Translations under genes and position numbers: made by a program
Assembly (NCBI GenBank): GCA_030015575.1
Contig: CM057337.1
Span: 338,406,583 to 338,470,582, forward strand
Length of the DNA stretch: 64,000 nt
Direction: 5' to 3'
Source of the DNA: Agapanthus africanus
Lineage: Eukaryota; Streptophyta; Magnoliopsida; Asparagales; Amaryllidaceae
Notes under the pieces: generated by a model
Told to the model about the DNA's origin: nothing
What the model saw: the letters and a program-made list of their open reading frames with translations, nothing else
Databases searched by the model: none
Shown here: piece after piece, positions 13,301 through 25,814 of the stretch
How the letters are laid out: every line of letters starts with the position of its first letter
Position numbering within the stretch: the first letter of the stretch is position 1

Positions 13301-13768
13301 CTTGTATATTGGAATAGACAGTGAGATTTGTGAGATGGTATTTGTGGTTTGATGTCGATGCTTACTTGAGCCGACGTATGGTTTTCTTACTTTTCGTGTT
13401 TTTACATGCTCATCTGGGTATCTTTGATATACATTATATGTGGTTGTGATCCGCCTTTGGTGAAGAGCTAGCTCCCGCTTGGGGATGCCTTATTCATGAT
13501 ATAATTGTATTTCTCTTGTTGTACCCCTTTCGGGGCCAGTATTTACAAAGGAGACTCTGACGAAATTTTCGGAAAAACTTGATGTTTTATTAAAATGTTT
13601 AAGGTGACTTGTTTGGTTAAAAAATCGTTTTCTTTTATCAAGTTTTCCTTCACTCTACTTCAAATTTTGGTTTAGATTTTTAGGCATTTGGCTTACGTAG
13701 ATTACGTTATGCCTTTAGACGTTTCGTAATTTAAGTGCCAGTCACGTCCGTACCATCAGGTCGTGACA
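10351..13768 (+). repeat. 5' LTR of gypsy C
   Basis: Begins TGTAATGTTTTAAAAATA and ends GGTCGTGACA. The first kilobase is AT-rich, followed by CT/GA-rich and mixed segments. Several blocks around 12600-12840 recur in the LTR of gypsy F (40780-41000), for example CGATTCGAGGAGTGGA and GACTGACGGAGCCCGAGATA. Open frames of 65-77 codons here recur in the other LTR and are not genes. Confidence 0.96.
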
Positions 13769-13772
13769 AAGT

Positions 13773-13785
13773 TGGTATCAGAGCC
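13773..13785 (+). other. Primer binding site of gypsy C (tRNA-iMet)
   Basis: TGGTATCAGAGCC four bases after the LTR end, complementary to initiator tRNA-Met. Confidence 0.93.
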
Positions 13786-13799
13786 AAGGGTTTTACCTT

Positions 13800-15230
13800 T
13801 CTGAGTGTAGGATGACCCTCAGTAGATAGAGTAGGTGGCTTAAGCAGAGTGGCGTAGCGTGGGTATGTTCCGCGGCATACTTACGATACGGTACTCCGCC
13901 TAAGTGACCTTAGGATATATATTTGCTTGTATTTCCTTCCTTGATTCCGGAAATCCTTTGACTCGATTGCAATGTTCCTATTGAGCATGTTCCTCGTTCC
14001 AGCCACTATGCCGTCGGAGACTATGAGGGCCGGAGGGCTGCCGCTTGAGATGATGTTAGAGTAGTCTCGTTTGAGACTGAGACCGATCAGGGCGGTACGC
14101 CTACCCCTTATGGTCAAAGTGGTCCGCCTTTTTCTAGGATGGATGGCTAGGCTGGAGTCAAGTATTTAGGACGCGCGATAGATGTTTGGATTGTTACTGA
14201 TGGTGAGCCGAGCTCCGAGCGCCGATGATGTCCCTCCTATTTCAGGAACCGTGTTTGTACCTGCTGCTCAGGCAGCTGTTTCTGCTGTTATCGAGATTTT
14301 CCGTATCCTTACGATTGTTTGAGGCAGAAGCCTCCAGTTTTACCGGCACAGATGCAATGAAGGATCCGTAGACAATCTTCGATAGGATTGATGGAATTGT
14401 CATTCATAGAGATGTTCTGACAAGATATGGGTTGAGTTTGCATGTTGTCGTCTAGAGGTCTTGCTCAGACGTGGTGCGGGTTCATTGAAAGAGTCCGAGC
14501 TGCAAACCTATTTCTTATGACTTCAGGGATGGCAGTGTCCGAGTATGACATTCAGATTTCTTGGTAGTTTGATATGCTCCTTACCTGGAGTACACTGAAG
14601 AGAAACAGATAAAGAGGTTCATGTGGAGATTGGATATATAGGTATTGCTTGCTATAGGCACCCAGCATTTTGATACTTATGCAGCCGCGATGGATGCAAC
14701 CTTTCTGCGAAAGGAGCACATCTATGAGACTTCGGTCATTTCTGGACCAAAGCGGATTTGTACCAGTATGCCGGCTCAGAGGCGGTTAGATAGACGCCGT
14801 TGTGACAGGCTAAAATTTTCTTTTTGGTCACTCGATAAGTTGTTCGTTCGTGGTTCGTTCGCACCGGAGAGAAAGATTCTTTCGTCGAATTGACTCTTCC
14901 CGATATGCTGGACCTCGAAGTTTTCTTGTCATGGATTGGTTAGCCACGTGTTGTGCGTCCATGGACTGCCGTGAGGAGGCAGTAGGATTTAGTTTTTCCG
15001 GGTAAGCCAATCTTGTTCTCGGGGAGACCTTAGCGTTGCCTTTCCCAGTTTGAGTTCTTTTTGGCGTTAGTCAGCTCTTGAGGAAAGGATGTCAGGAATT
15101 CTGGACGTATGTTGGTGATGTTGGAGCCTTAGGGGTCCCGTTGGACCAGGTTCTGTTTGTAAGGGAATTTTCAAGATGTTTTTCCTGACAAGTTGCTCGG
15201 TTGGTCGCCAGAGCGCGATATTGTGTTCTG
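13800..15230 (+). pseudogene. Decayed gag and protease of gypsy C
   Basis: About 1.4 kb upstream of RT in several broken frames. A piece at 14645-14893 resembles the helical part of plant gypsy gag. A frame near 14905-15000 reads VMDWLATCCASMDC, the plant gypsy pattern that follows the protease. The sequence at 15120-15230 corresponds to the protease-RT linker. No zinc knuckle was found. The assignment rests on order and short matches. Confidence 0.6.
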
Positions 15231-16385
15231 CTTTAACTTGATTTCCGGCGAAGCGTAAAGAACTGAAGGATCAGTTGCAAGATTTGTTGGATAAAAGGGC
15301 TTATTTGTCCGAGTGTGTCGCCTTAGAGTGCTCCTGTTCTGTTCGTCAAGAAGAAAGACGGCAGTTGTCTTGCGCATCAATTTTCGTCAGTTGAATTGGG
15401 CTACTGTGCAAGACAATTACCCTTTACTGCGCATCGACGATTATGTGTTTAGCTCCAGGGTGCGAGAGATTTCTCGAAGATTGACTTGGGATCAGGTTAC
15501 CATCAGTTGCGGTTTTGAGAGGATGATATTCCAAAGACTGCTTTTCGCACACGTTACGGGCATTTTGAGTCTGGGTGCCGTCATTCGAGCTCACCAATGC
15601 TCCAGCAGCGTTTATGGATTGGATGGGCCGATTATTCAGGCCGTTTCTTGATCAGATATTGTCATGATCGTTGATGACATTTTAGTATACTTTTGGAGCC
15701 GAGTGGAGCCTGGACAGTAAGTGAGTATTTCGTTGCAGACTTTGAAGGAGTACCAGCAATTCGCTAAAATTATCCAAGTGTGTTTTCTGGTTGGATGGTG
15801 TGGACATCTTGGTCACGTAGTCACGAGAAATGGTATACGTGCAGACCCGAAGAAGATTGAGGCAGCACAGCACTGGCCTATACCTGTATTAGTGACGGAG
15901 GTTCGCAGCATTTTAGATTTTGGGCGGATACTATTGATATTTCGTACAAGATTTTTCGCATTTAGCTGCAACGTTGATCGGGTTGACCCGGAAAGGAAAT
16001 TCTTTTCGGTGGGTTGAGGTATGCGAGCGGAGCTTTCAGCAGTTAAAGACTCATTTGACTATGGCGCCAGTATTGTCTTTGCCTTCAGGATCAGGCGGCG
16101 TTGTTGGTTATTGCGATGCTTCTCGGCAGTTGAAGAAGCACGGGCAGAAATATTCTACGTATGATTTAGATATAGCTACAGTGATTTTACATTTAAGATT
16201 TGGAGACGAGTTGTGCCAGATATTTATGGACCACAAGAAGCTTAAGTATATTTTTCAGCAGCAAGGCCTAAATTTAAGACAGCACGGATGGATAGAGCTA
16301 GTGAAAGCTATGACTGCAAGATTTTTTTTTTACGTCCAGGCAAGATGAATGTTGTGGCAGATGTGTTGAGTCGGAGTCCCGGAAG
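15231..16385 (+). pseudogene. Decayed reverse transcriptase and RNase H of gypsy C
   Basis: Frames broken between 15313 and 16348 carry gypsy signatures in the expected order: INFRQLNWATVQDNYPLLRI (RT palm entry, about 15375-15435), LGHVVTRNGIRADPKKIEA (RT thumb, about 15805-15865), then an RNase H stretch with APVLSLPSGSGGVVGYCDAS (about 16065-16125) and KYSTYDLDIA. The catalytic box is degenerate: the frame near 15660-15690 reads VDDILVYF after a frameshift. At least three frame changes and several stops separate the blocks, so no RT can be translated. Confidence 0.82.
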
Positions 16386-17800
16386 TAGCTTTTGTTGTTT
16401 GAGTACGGTTTAGAGACAGTCGACGGCAGATTAGCAGATTCTTCATGACAACCGGCCCTGTTTGAGAGTTCTGTCTTCAAAATTATTTTCCAGTGTTCCA
16501 AGATCTGGGTTTTTGTGTTTCAGGTGTTGCTTGTTTGTGCTTAAGTTGCAGGTGGTGTGATCTTACAATATAGGCAAGTCGGAGTGTTTCGTATTCATAG
16601 TTTCAACATTGTTTCGGAATACTGACTTATTAGCAAGTCAGTGCCGAGAATCAGGGGTCAGCAGGAGAATTATAACCTTTGGCCATTCTGGAGTGGAAAC
16701 GGGAACAAACTTCTATGGATCTTATTGTAGGCCTACCTTGGACCAGTCAAGAATATGACTCTATTGGAGATTTTAGACCGATTGACGGAAAGCAGCTCAC
16801 TTCTGCCAGTTAGGACCATTTTCGGGTTCGTTCAGTATGTTCAGATATATATTGATGATATTATGCGACTTCATGGCGTTTCGATGTATTTTGTGCCCGA
16901 CAGAGGCACCCAGTTCACCAGCCGACTATGGCGGAAACTTCAGAAGGCTTTGGATACTAATTGAGTATCAGTGCAGTTTTCTATCCGCATACCGACAGTC
17001 AATCTGAGAGGACTATTCAGATTCTTGAGGACATGCTCCGAGCTTGCGTTCTAGATTTCATGGCAGTTGGGATCGCCACTGACCGTTGATAGAATTTTTC
17101 AAATAATAACAGCTTCCAGAAGAAGATTCAGACGGCACCCTTCAAGGTATTATATAGGAGGAAACGTCGATCACCCGTAAGTTGAGAAGTATGTTGGACA
17201 GAGCTCAGTGAGAGCAGTATTTTAGGGCCACAGATGGTATAAGAAACGACTGAAAGGATTCAGTGATTCAGGATAGGTTGAGAGTGGCCCAGAGCGGGCA
17301 CAAATATTATCTAGACCAATGTCGGCAGAGACTTAAGTTTACTGTTGGCGATCATGTTTTTCTTAAAGGTTTCTCCGATGAAGGGTGTGTTGAGATTCAT
17401 GAGGAAAGGGAAGCTTAATTCCTAATATGAGGGTTCCTTAGAGTTTATAGAGCGTATCGGCACAGTTGCGTATCGTTTGGGCTTTTCCACCTGACTTTCT
17501 AGATGTTCACCTCGTGTTTCAGGAATCGATACTCCGCAAGTACCTTCATGACCTCTCTTACGCGATATAGCATCAGAAGATTCAGCTGGAGTACAAACCT
17601 TCTTTCACCGAGCAGCAGATAGTTATTCTAGATCGGTAGATGAAAAAACCGAGGTCCGAGATTATACCGACCGTTTTGATCATTTAGCGTGGCCCGAGCG
17701 GCGAAGAGATCACGTAGGAAGCCGGGGTTGAGATGCGGAAGAAATGTTCCCATCTCTTCGAGGGTACGTATGGTTAGATTTTAAATTCGGGGACCGAATT
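16386..17800 (+). pseudogene. Decayed integrase with chromodomain-like tail (gypsy C)
   Basis: The integrase core is recognisable from YFVPDRGTQFTSRLWRKLQK (about 16890-16950), followed in another frame by the stretch that usually contains the catalytic Glu (about 16975-17060). Near 17640-17760 a frame with stops resembles the chromodomain that ends plant chromovirus integrases. The parts are separated by stops and frameshifts. A chromodomain would fit targeting to methylated histone H3 in heterochromatin, but this copy cannot express it. Confidence 0.7.
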
Positions 17801-17804
17801 TTTT

Positions 17805-17817
17805 AAGGGGGGAAGAT
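17805..17817 (+). other. Polypurine tract of gypsy C
   Basis: AAGGGGGGAAGAT immediately before the 3' LTR. Gypsy F has AAGGAGGGAAGAT in the same place. Confidence 0.9.
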
Positions 17818-20800
17818 TGTAATGTTTTAAAAATAAATAAATAAAATCCTTTAGGTGAATTTTCTCAAAATCGGTAAAATAAACCGTATTTTCCGTAAAA
17901 CTTAATTATAATTATTTTTCATCATAGACTCAAATATACCTATTTTAACTATATAATTACTAGTATTTGGTATTTATTTAGCCACTTATAAATTATTAGT
18001 TTACTAAAAAAAATAAAAAAAAATTCCGTAATTAATTATTTTAAGCATTATTATAAGCTTTCACTAATGCAGTTAATTAGCGATAATTGCAATTTGGAAT
18101 GTGTTAATTATATTTTAGTGTACCATGACACATTTAATCATACATTGTAACATGTTCTTTCAAAAAAAAAAGGTTAAATAGAAAAGAAAATTTAATGATA
18201 TAATAACAATGTAGGATGGTGTTTTATAATCGAAGTATGGCTTTGTCTTGATTTTTCACACACACACCCATTTCTAGCCTAGGCCGGGCACAGCAACAGC
18301 CACTAATCCCAAAGTGCCCATTTCATTTCATTACACAAGTTATAAAAGGAAAAGAAATGAAATGAAAAGAAAAAGGGAATTAATAATTGGGTTAAAAGAG
18401 GTAATATATGAGAGGTTTCTACACATCTCCACTCACTTCTCTCTCTCTCTCCATCTCCTCTAGAACCTGGCCGAAAATACCTGCAGCCATTTTCCCCCAA
18501 CTCCCCATTTCATTCCAACCCTAAACACTTCAAAAATTTCATCAAAAAAAAAATAAAAATCAATACAAACCTCACAAAGTCTTAAATAAACCTTTACCCA
18601 TTAATTCTTGACCTCAACTAGCTTGGAGATTAGGAGCAAGAGAACCATTTTGAAGATCAAGTTGCATTTTTGATCTCATAATTTTGAGGTATAATCTTAA
18701 ACCATGGTTACTTGATGTTTAATTACTTCAATTTAGTTAATTTTGATATTTAATTATGGTTCTAATTCCTAAATTGAAATGTCAAGAAAGGGTTTAAACT
18801 AAAGTTAGGGTTTTTATAACTTTCTCATGCTTGTAATGTGTAGTTTAATATCTTAAGTCTTGCAAATTCTAGTCTAATTGTTAATTTGTAAAGTGTAACT
18901 TTAAAGTTGTTAAAATTAGAAAACTTTGCATACTAGATTTTTAGGCTTTAATTAAATTGGTGATATAAAATTTAATTAATGGTTTGTGTGACTTGGTTAA
19001 GATATTATGAGAGCAATGTGGCCGCTAAAATTGTTAAAACATCAAGGTTTGAACTAAAATGGTATTTGGATGCTTTCTAAGTTTCGGAATAAATTGATTT
19101 TAATTATGTTGAGGATTTGTTGATTAATGACCTATTTCATATTATATTTAGAATGTAGTGAATGCGCAATTGGTATAAATGAGTACTAGGATGGGTAGTT
19201 GTCACGTATAGTGACCCTAGTTGTAGTTTGTGGTGTTGTCGCGAGCACGTTCATGCGCCATGTGCGTCTACGTTTAATTAGTACGCGTTGTTTGATTTGT
19301 GTCATTTGTGTCCGCGACTATTCGTATATTATCCTCATAATTACTTGTATGCGATTCTAGGATCAGGTGCAGAGGTATCGGACGTGGCGCAGGAAGACAA
19401 GGCGGATATGGGACCAGTTTAGCCGAGGCATCCCGGTGAGTAGATGTATACATCTATGGGGGGATCGTTTGGATGGCGCAAGGCGCCCGACTGTTAGGAA
19501 TTCTTTGTAGTTGGTACCAATAAGTGTAGTTTAAACTATTCATAACCTACATCGCATTATATTTACATACAATATCTTTAATTAGGACACTTACACTGTT
19601 ACCATTAGTTCATGCTGCACGTGCACTATTCCTGCTCACACACACGTCGTTGGTAACTGCTATGTCACGAACACTATAGAACATGCTTAGAATCGATTCC
19701 ATACAAATTGCATCATTCTTGATATGTAAATGGGTAGTTGTTTATTCATTCACCAAGATTAATACATAGGATGGCTAGTCACATATACATATATCATAGC
19801 ATCATACATGAAACATGGAATTGCAAAGCATGCATATACCTCACTTCATTATCATGCTTATATAGATTTCTCGTCATAACTACGTTGCATAGTACCGATC
19901 ATGGGCATCTATCATTTATTACATGTCACATATTGTGATTTCTCGAGGATTTTCTATTGGTGAGATTTCTGGATTTTGGGGAAAACCGCAAGAATTTAAC
20001 AAAAGTTATTATCATCATTTAAAAAAAAATAAAGTTGCGGTTTTCTTGTGATGTATGTGTCGTCCACGATGAGTTTTCATGTTTTCTGTGGGATTTCGAG
20101 CCCCGATTCGAGGAGTGGATGAACCGTCTCGGGTACATGGTGGGCCCGGTATGGTACCCCGGGGCAAGAAGATCGAGTTGTAGACGATGAGCCTGGCAGG
20201 GGAAGACTACCTACCGGTGATGTCTGGCACGGCGGATATCCAGAGGATACCGACCGTTGTCGTGAGATTTGATATTATGGGCCGATCCGGACTGACGGAG
20301 CCCGAGATATTGGGACATTGAGATCTTGAGACATATATGTTTGGTGTTGATACTCGACACGGATTTCTATGGATTTATTAGATGATTCATCATTCATTTC
20401 ACAGAAAATTTGCTAAGATAAATAAAGATTTCTCATACCAAACATACTTTGATTTCATGTTAGTTATGAAATTACGTCGCATACATGTCTGTGCATTGCA
20501 TCATATTAGTATATGCGTAGATTGTGAAATATTTGCGTGCATGCTTACGATAGCTTTATTAGATATTACTTGCTACTCATGAGCTGGTAACTCACCAACG
20601 TTGTGCTACAGTATCTTGCAGGTCTGACCCGTCAGTACAGTAGCGGCGGGTGTACTTTCTATTTCGTTCCGTTGCTTCGTCTTGCAACTTGCTCACAGGT
20701 GGGTTTTGAGGATTTGCTTTTGCTCCCACTATGTATTTTATTTGGTATCTAGTACACTCCATCTACCCTTGTATATTGGAATAGACAGTGAGATTTGTGA

Positions 20801-21235
20801 GATGGTATTTGTGGTTTGATGTCGATGCTTACTTGAGCCGACGTATGGTTTTCTTACTTTTCATGTTTTTACATGCTCATCTGGGTATCTTTGATATACA
20901 TTATATGTGGTTGTGATCCGCCTTTGGTGAAGAGCTAGCTCCCGCTTGAGGATGCCTTATTCATGATATAATTGTATTTCTCTTGTTGTACCCCTTTCGG
21001 GGCCAGTATTTACAAAGGAGACTCTGACGAAATTTTCGGAAAAACTTGATGTTTTATTAAAATGTTTAAGGTGACTTGTTTGGTTAAAAAATCGTTTTCT
21101 TTTATCAAGTTTTCCTTCACTCTACTTCAAATTTTGGTTTAGATTTTTGGGCATTTCGCTTACTTAGATTACGTTACGCCTTTAGACGTTTCGTAATTTA
21201 AGTGCCAGTCACGTCCGTACCATCAGGTCGTGACA
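17818..21235 (+). repeat. 3' LTR of gypsy C
   Basis: 3418 bp, near-identical to 10351-13768. Many of the differences are CG versus TG/CA, as expected from methylated cytosine decay after insertion. Confidence 0.96.
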
Positions 21236-21240
21236 ACTGA
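21236..21240. other. Target site duplication of gypsy C (right)
   Basis: ACTGA, the partner of 10346-10350. Confidence 0.97.
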
Positions 21241-21632
21241 GCACCCGTATATGATCTTGATGTTAAACATCGATGAATGTGGGAACATTCATCGCCCATC
21301 GTATGGGTCTAGTATCATATACGCTAGTCTACACTGGTATATCAATGCCCCGTCTCGATATACCTATGACTAGGGACTTTCCAGGATATGCTTATAGACT
21401 ACAGATGTCCCACTAGTATGATCTCCATCATAATCAGAGTAGTCAAGCCGATATCCTCAGGGCTTTATCAGCATGTATGAATGAATAAAAGCATGATCAA
21501 ATCAACATGTCAGATAAAGAAGAACCAGATAGCATACTATCATGTCGAGCAAGAATGCATACTGAATATATATACATGTACAAATACATCCACTCTCATA
21601 TAATGGCCTCTAGGGCATACATATATCCAACA
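21241..21632 (-). repeat. Left LTR of B1, last piece
   Basis: Continues the B LTR interrupted at 10350 and matches about 29767-30161. It ends ATATATCCAACA next to the polypurine tract. Confidence 0.93.
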
Positions 21633-21646
21633 ATCTCCCACTTGCA
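21633..21646 (-). other. Polypurine tract of B1
   Basis: The minus strand reads TGCAAGTGGGAGAT between the pol stop codon and the LTR start TGTTGG. Confidence 0.88.
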
Positions 21647-24600
21647 CTAAGGCCAGTTATTGGCGTATCTCATACCTAACATCTCAAAAAGTCGCTCATG
21701 CTGCGGCTGAGGGAGGGCCTTGGTGAATAGATCCGTGGCGTTATTCTTTGTGTCTACTCTCCTAATCTCGATCTCGCGGCGATCTACAATCTCCCGAATC
21801 AAATGAAAACGCCTCAGGATGTGTCTGGACCGCTGATGGTATCTGGGCTCCTTGGCTAACGCCATAGTCCCATTATTATCACAATACAAAGGTATTGGAT
21901 CAATAATGGTTGGAACTACTCCTAGCTCTGAGACGAACTTCTTCATCCAGACGGCTTCCTTGGCAGCATCATTTGCAGCAATGTACTCAGCTTCTATCGT
22001 AGAGTCTGCAACGGTATCTTGTTTGGAACTCTTCCAACTCACCGCCCTTCCATTGAGGGTAAATACAAACCCAGAGATAGATTTGCTGTCGTCCTTATCG
22101 CTCTGGAAGCTCGAATCGGTAAAGGCCTCCATTTGGAGATCTTCATTACCATACACCAAGAACAATTCTTTAGTCCTTCGTAAGTACTTAAGAATGTTCT
22201 TCACAGGTGTCCAGTGGTTCTCCCCTGGGTTGGATTGATACCTGCTTACAACACTGAGTGCATAAGCTACATCTGTGCATGTACATAACATCGCATACAT
22301 TATAGATCCTACTGCCGAAGCATAGGGTATAACGCTCATGCGAGCTCTCTCTTCATCGGTCTTTGGACAAAAATCCTTGGAGAGAGTGACCCCATGGCAA
22401 GCGGGTAAGGCACCCCGCTTGGAGTCTTCCATACTAAACCTTTTTAGGATGGTGTCAATATACCTGGTTTGGGACAATCCCAATAACATTTTGGATCTAT
22501 CCCTATAGATCCTTATGCCCAGGATGTATATGGCATCACCCAGGTCCTTCATGGAGAACCTTATCGATAAGAAAGATTTGACTGACTGTAGCATAGGAAT
22601 ATCATTTCCTATCAGAAGAATGTCATCCACGTACAATACGAGGAATGTGACAGCTCTTCCTACAGCCTTCTTATAAACACAAGGTTCATCTGGATTTTTG
22701 ATGAAATCAAACTCTTTGATAACATCATCGAAACAGATGTTCCAACTTCGAGATGCCTGCTTTAACCCATATATGGATTTAAGCAATCTACATGCTTTCC
22801 CGCTGCTCCCACTTTTAATGAAGCCCTCTGGCTGATCCATATAAACGCATTCTTCTAAGTCTCCATTTAGAAATGCTGTTTTAACGTCCATCTGCCAGAT
22901 TTCATAGTCGTAGTGAGCAGCAATAGCAAGTAGGATCCGAATAGATTTAAGCATGGCTACGGGCGAAAAAGTTTCGTCATAGTCCAAACCTGGTCTTTGA
23001 AGAAAGCCTTTCGCCACAAGTCTTTCCTTATAGGTCTCTACCTGCCTATCTACACCAATCTTTCTTTTAAAGATCCATTTACACCCCACAGGTTTTACCC
23101 AAGGGGGTACAACGTCCAAAGTCCATACTTTGTTGGTGTACATAGACTCCATTTCGGATCTCATGGCATCCAGCCACTTCACAGAGTCTCTACTCGTGAT
23201 AGCTTCCTGAAAACTGGTAGGATCATCATCATCCATGATACAGTCTTCTCTGTCACCATCAATGAGGAAACCGTAGTACCTCTCCGGTGGGCGAGAAGTC
23301 CTACCAGACCTACGGAGTGGTCGAGGTTCTTCAGTTTCTGTTGCAACAGCCGGTTCAACCAAATCGTCATTTGTAGTTTGTGTCTCTAGAACCTCTTCTA
23401 GATCCACCACCTTGCCATCATCTTTATCTGTGAAAAACTCTTTTTCCAAGAATGTGGCATGTTGAGAAACAAACACTTTTTGTTCCTTTTTGTGGTAGAA
23501 TAGATATCCATAAGAATTCTTTGGATATCCCACAAAGTTACACGTGACTGACCGTGTCTCGAGTTTGTCCGGATTCTTCTTTTTAACATAAGCCGGGCGA
23601 CCCCAAATCTTAATTCTCTTAAGAGATGGTCTCTTCCCATGCCATATTTCATATGGCGTGGTAGATACGGTTTTGGTTGGAACCCTGTTTAGCAGAAATG
23701 CTGCAGTCTCCAATGCATGCCCCCAAAACGAGATGGGTAACTCAGCGTCACTCATCATGGACCGGTCCATATCTAATAGGGTCCTATTCCGTCGTTCTGA
23801 CACACCGTTGTGCTGTGGTGTGTAACGGGGAGTGAGCTGAGAGAGAATCCCATTCTCTTTTAGGAAGTTTGCAAATTCTGTACTGAGATACTCACCACCT
23901 CGATCTGATCGAAGCATCTTGATACTCAAACCGGTTTGTTTTTCTACTTCTTGTTTATATTCAATGAATTTCTCGAAAGCTTCAGACTTGTGCTTTAATA
24001 AAAATACATGACCGAATCTTGAGAAATCGTCAGTGAATGTAATGAACTATGAAAAACCGCCTCTAGCCTGTGTAGACATTGGCCCACATACATCACTATG
24101 TATGAGGCCTAGGAGCTGAGTAGCTCTTTCTCCGTGTCCGGTAAACGGAGTTTTGGTCATTTTACCCTTGATACAAGACTGGCAAGTCGCATAAGATTTA
24201 TATTCAAAAGAGTTTAAATATCCATCTTTGTGTAACTTGTTTAGTCTTGTTTCGTTAATATGACCAAGTCTACAGTGCCAAAGAAAAGCTTCATTAAATT
24301 CTGAAAGTTTTCTTTTATTAGTGTGTTGTATACTGAAAACTGTGTGTTGATTTAGGACATATATTCCGTTATTAAGCGTACCATACCCAACCAACATTTG
24401 ATTCAGGTGAATGTTCATAACATTGTTCTGTAATACAAAATTATATCCTTCATTGTCCAACAAAGAAACGGATATTATATTACATAGCATACTTGGTACA
24501 AAATAACATGGATTCAAAACCAAAATACATCCAGATGGCAACCCCAAGTGATACTCTCCCACTGCGACTGTATGTACATTGGAACCATTTCCAACGCGGA

Positions 24601-25565
24601 GAGTATGGTCACCTGTCTTCAAAACCTTGTTATTTCTCAGTCCCTGCATAGAATTGCAAATGTGAGAACCTGAACCGGTATCTAATACCCAGGAAGCAGA
24701 GTTTATTGAAAAACAGTTTTCTGTCACTAACGCACCTGAAGCAGAAGCATCAGCATGCTTCTTCTTGAGACTTAAGTACTCCGTGCAGTTGCGCTTCCAA
24801 TGTCCTGTCTTGTGGCAATGAAAACATTCGCCCTTCCCCGAGTCTCCAGCCTTGGACTTTTCCTTTCCCTTCACCTTTTTAACTCCTCCTTTAGGATTGG
24901 TGGGCTTCTTCTTTTTCTTTCCCTTGGCCTTAGCTTTCGGGCGAGAAGAAGAAGATTGTCCAACAGTCATAACGGGAGTTCTAGCTGACTTCATAATGCT
25001 CTCCGCACTCCTTAACATGTTAAGGAGTTCAGGGAGTTCCTTCTCCATGCCATGCATGTTGAAGTTCACTATGAACTGAGCAAAGGTGGAGGGAAGGGAC
25101 TGCAGAATAATATCTATATATTGTTCATTGTCCATCCAAGGTCCTCAAGCTCTTCTATAAGAGCTATCATCTTCAGAACATGGTCTCCTACTGGTGTGCC
25201 AGGGGCCATTCGCATCTGAAACAATTTCTTTGATGCTTCGTATCGTAATACGCGGGATTGCTCTCCATACAACTCTTTGTATGGAGCAATATACCGTGAA
25301 TGTCCATATCCTCGTGCTGCTTTTGATGTGTGTTATCCATCGATGCAAGCGCGAGGCATTTTGCCGTAGCACAGTCAGCGTCCCATGTCTTGCGGACTTC
25401 AATGTCCGCAACTGAGGATTTTGGACCTGGGACAGGCGGGGCTGAAGCCGTGAGGACATATGATACTTTATCATAAGTCAAGGCGATTTTCAGATTCCTC
25501 AGCCAGTCTTTATAGTTGGTCCCATTCATTTTGTTTTTATCTAGTAAAAGCTTGAGTCCAGTCAT
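21647..25565 (-). pseudogene. Copia gag-pol of B1, nearly intact but with stop and frameshifts
   Basis: BARE/Angela-type polyprotein. Gag begins at 25565 (MTGLKLLLDK) and has two frame breaks, near 25300 and near 25140. From 25135 the frame is open to 24047: a basic linker, zinc knuckle CFHCHKTGHWKRNC (C-x2-C-x4-H-x4-C), protease motif LDTGSGSH, and an integrase HHCC domain with all four ligands (HCRLGH and CQSC). A TAG at 24047-24049 stands where D has Tyr in SYFITFTDD. The frame then continues to 21647: integrase core (second Asp in LRSDRGG, Glu in VSERRNR), RT with YVDDILL, RNase H (TDSSF, EAEY, YCDNN). It ends in NNWP and a TAG beside the purine tract. The RT motif TRPD reads TCTD here. 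One nonsense codon and the gag breaks make this copy inactive. Confidence 0.9.
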
Positions 25566-25770
25566 GGGTATCTTCCATTAAGAGAGAGAAAAGAATACAC
25601 TCAGCGAAAGCTCTTGCATAGATCAGATTGGTTATTATCTTGTCTAATCGATGTTTCCCACTGCTTTTATCGAGTTTTTCTTTCAAACCTTAAAAAGAAA
25701 AACTAGCCAAGATTAATTACAGTCTATAACTTCGCTAACCGTTCAGCCAGGCCAGTGTCGGTACTTGAGG

Positions 25771-25814
25771 GAGGTTCCCCGTGCTTTCGCACGGACCTAA
25801 TTAAAGTAAACCTC
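25771..25814 (-). repeat. GNRA-loop hairpin module in B1 leader
   Basis: Inner stem CCGTGC (25779-25784) and GCACGG (25789-25794) around TTTC, which is GAAA on the transcribed strand. Outer arms GAGGTT (25771-25776) and AACCTC (25809-25814) enclose it. Homologous modules are at 55895-55910 (H) and 42160-42200 (G1). Confidence 0.85.

Larger units (their letters stand above)
10351..21235 (+). mobile_element. Complete Ty3/gypsy element C (10,885 bp)
   Basis: Plus-strand element with two LTRs of identical length (3418 bp), a 5-bp target duplication, a tRNA-iMet primer site and a purine tract. The 4049-bp interior shows gypsy order: gag, protease, RT, RNase H, integrase and a chromodomain-like tail. 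The order and the tail suggest a chromovirus, perhaps Tekay/Del-like; the clade is an inference. Every domain is broken by stops or frameshifts although the LTRs differ by only about 40 positions by eye. Confidence 0.95.

Noticed and set aside
21852..22238. Plus-strand frames opposite B1 and B2 pol (also 22997-23389, 30381-30767, 31520-31918)
   Set aside because: They are antisense shadows of a conserved coding strand and recur only because B1 and B2 are copies.
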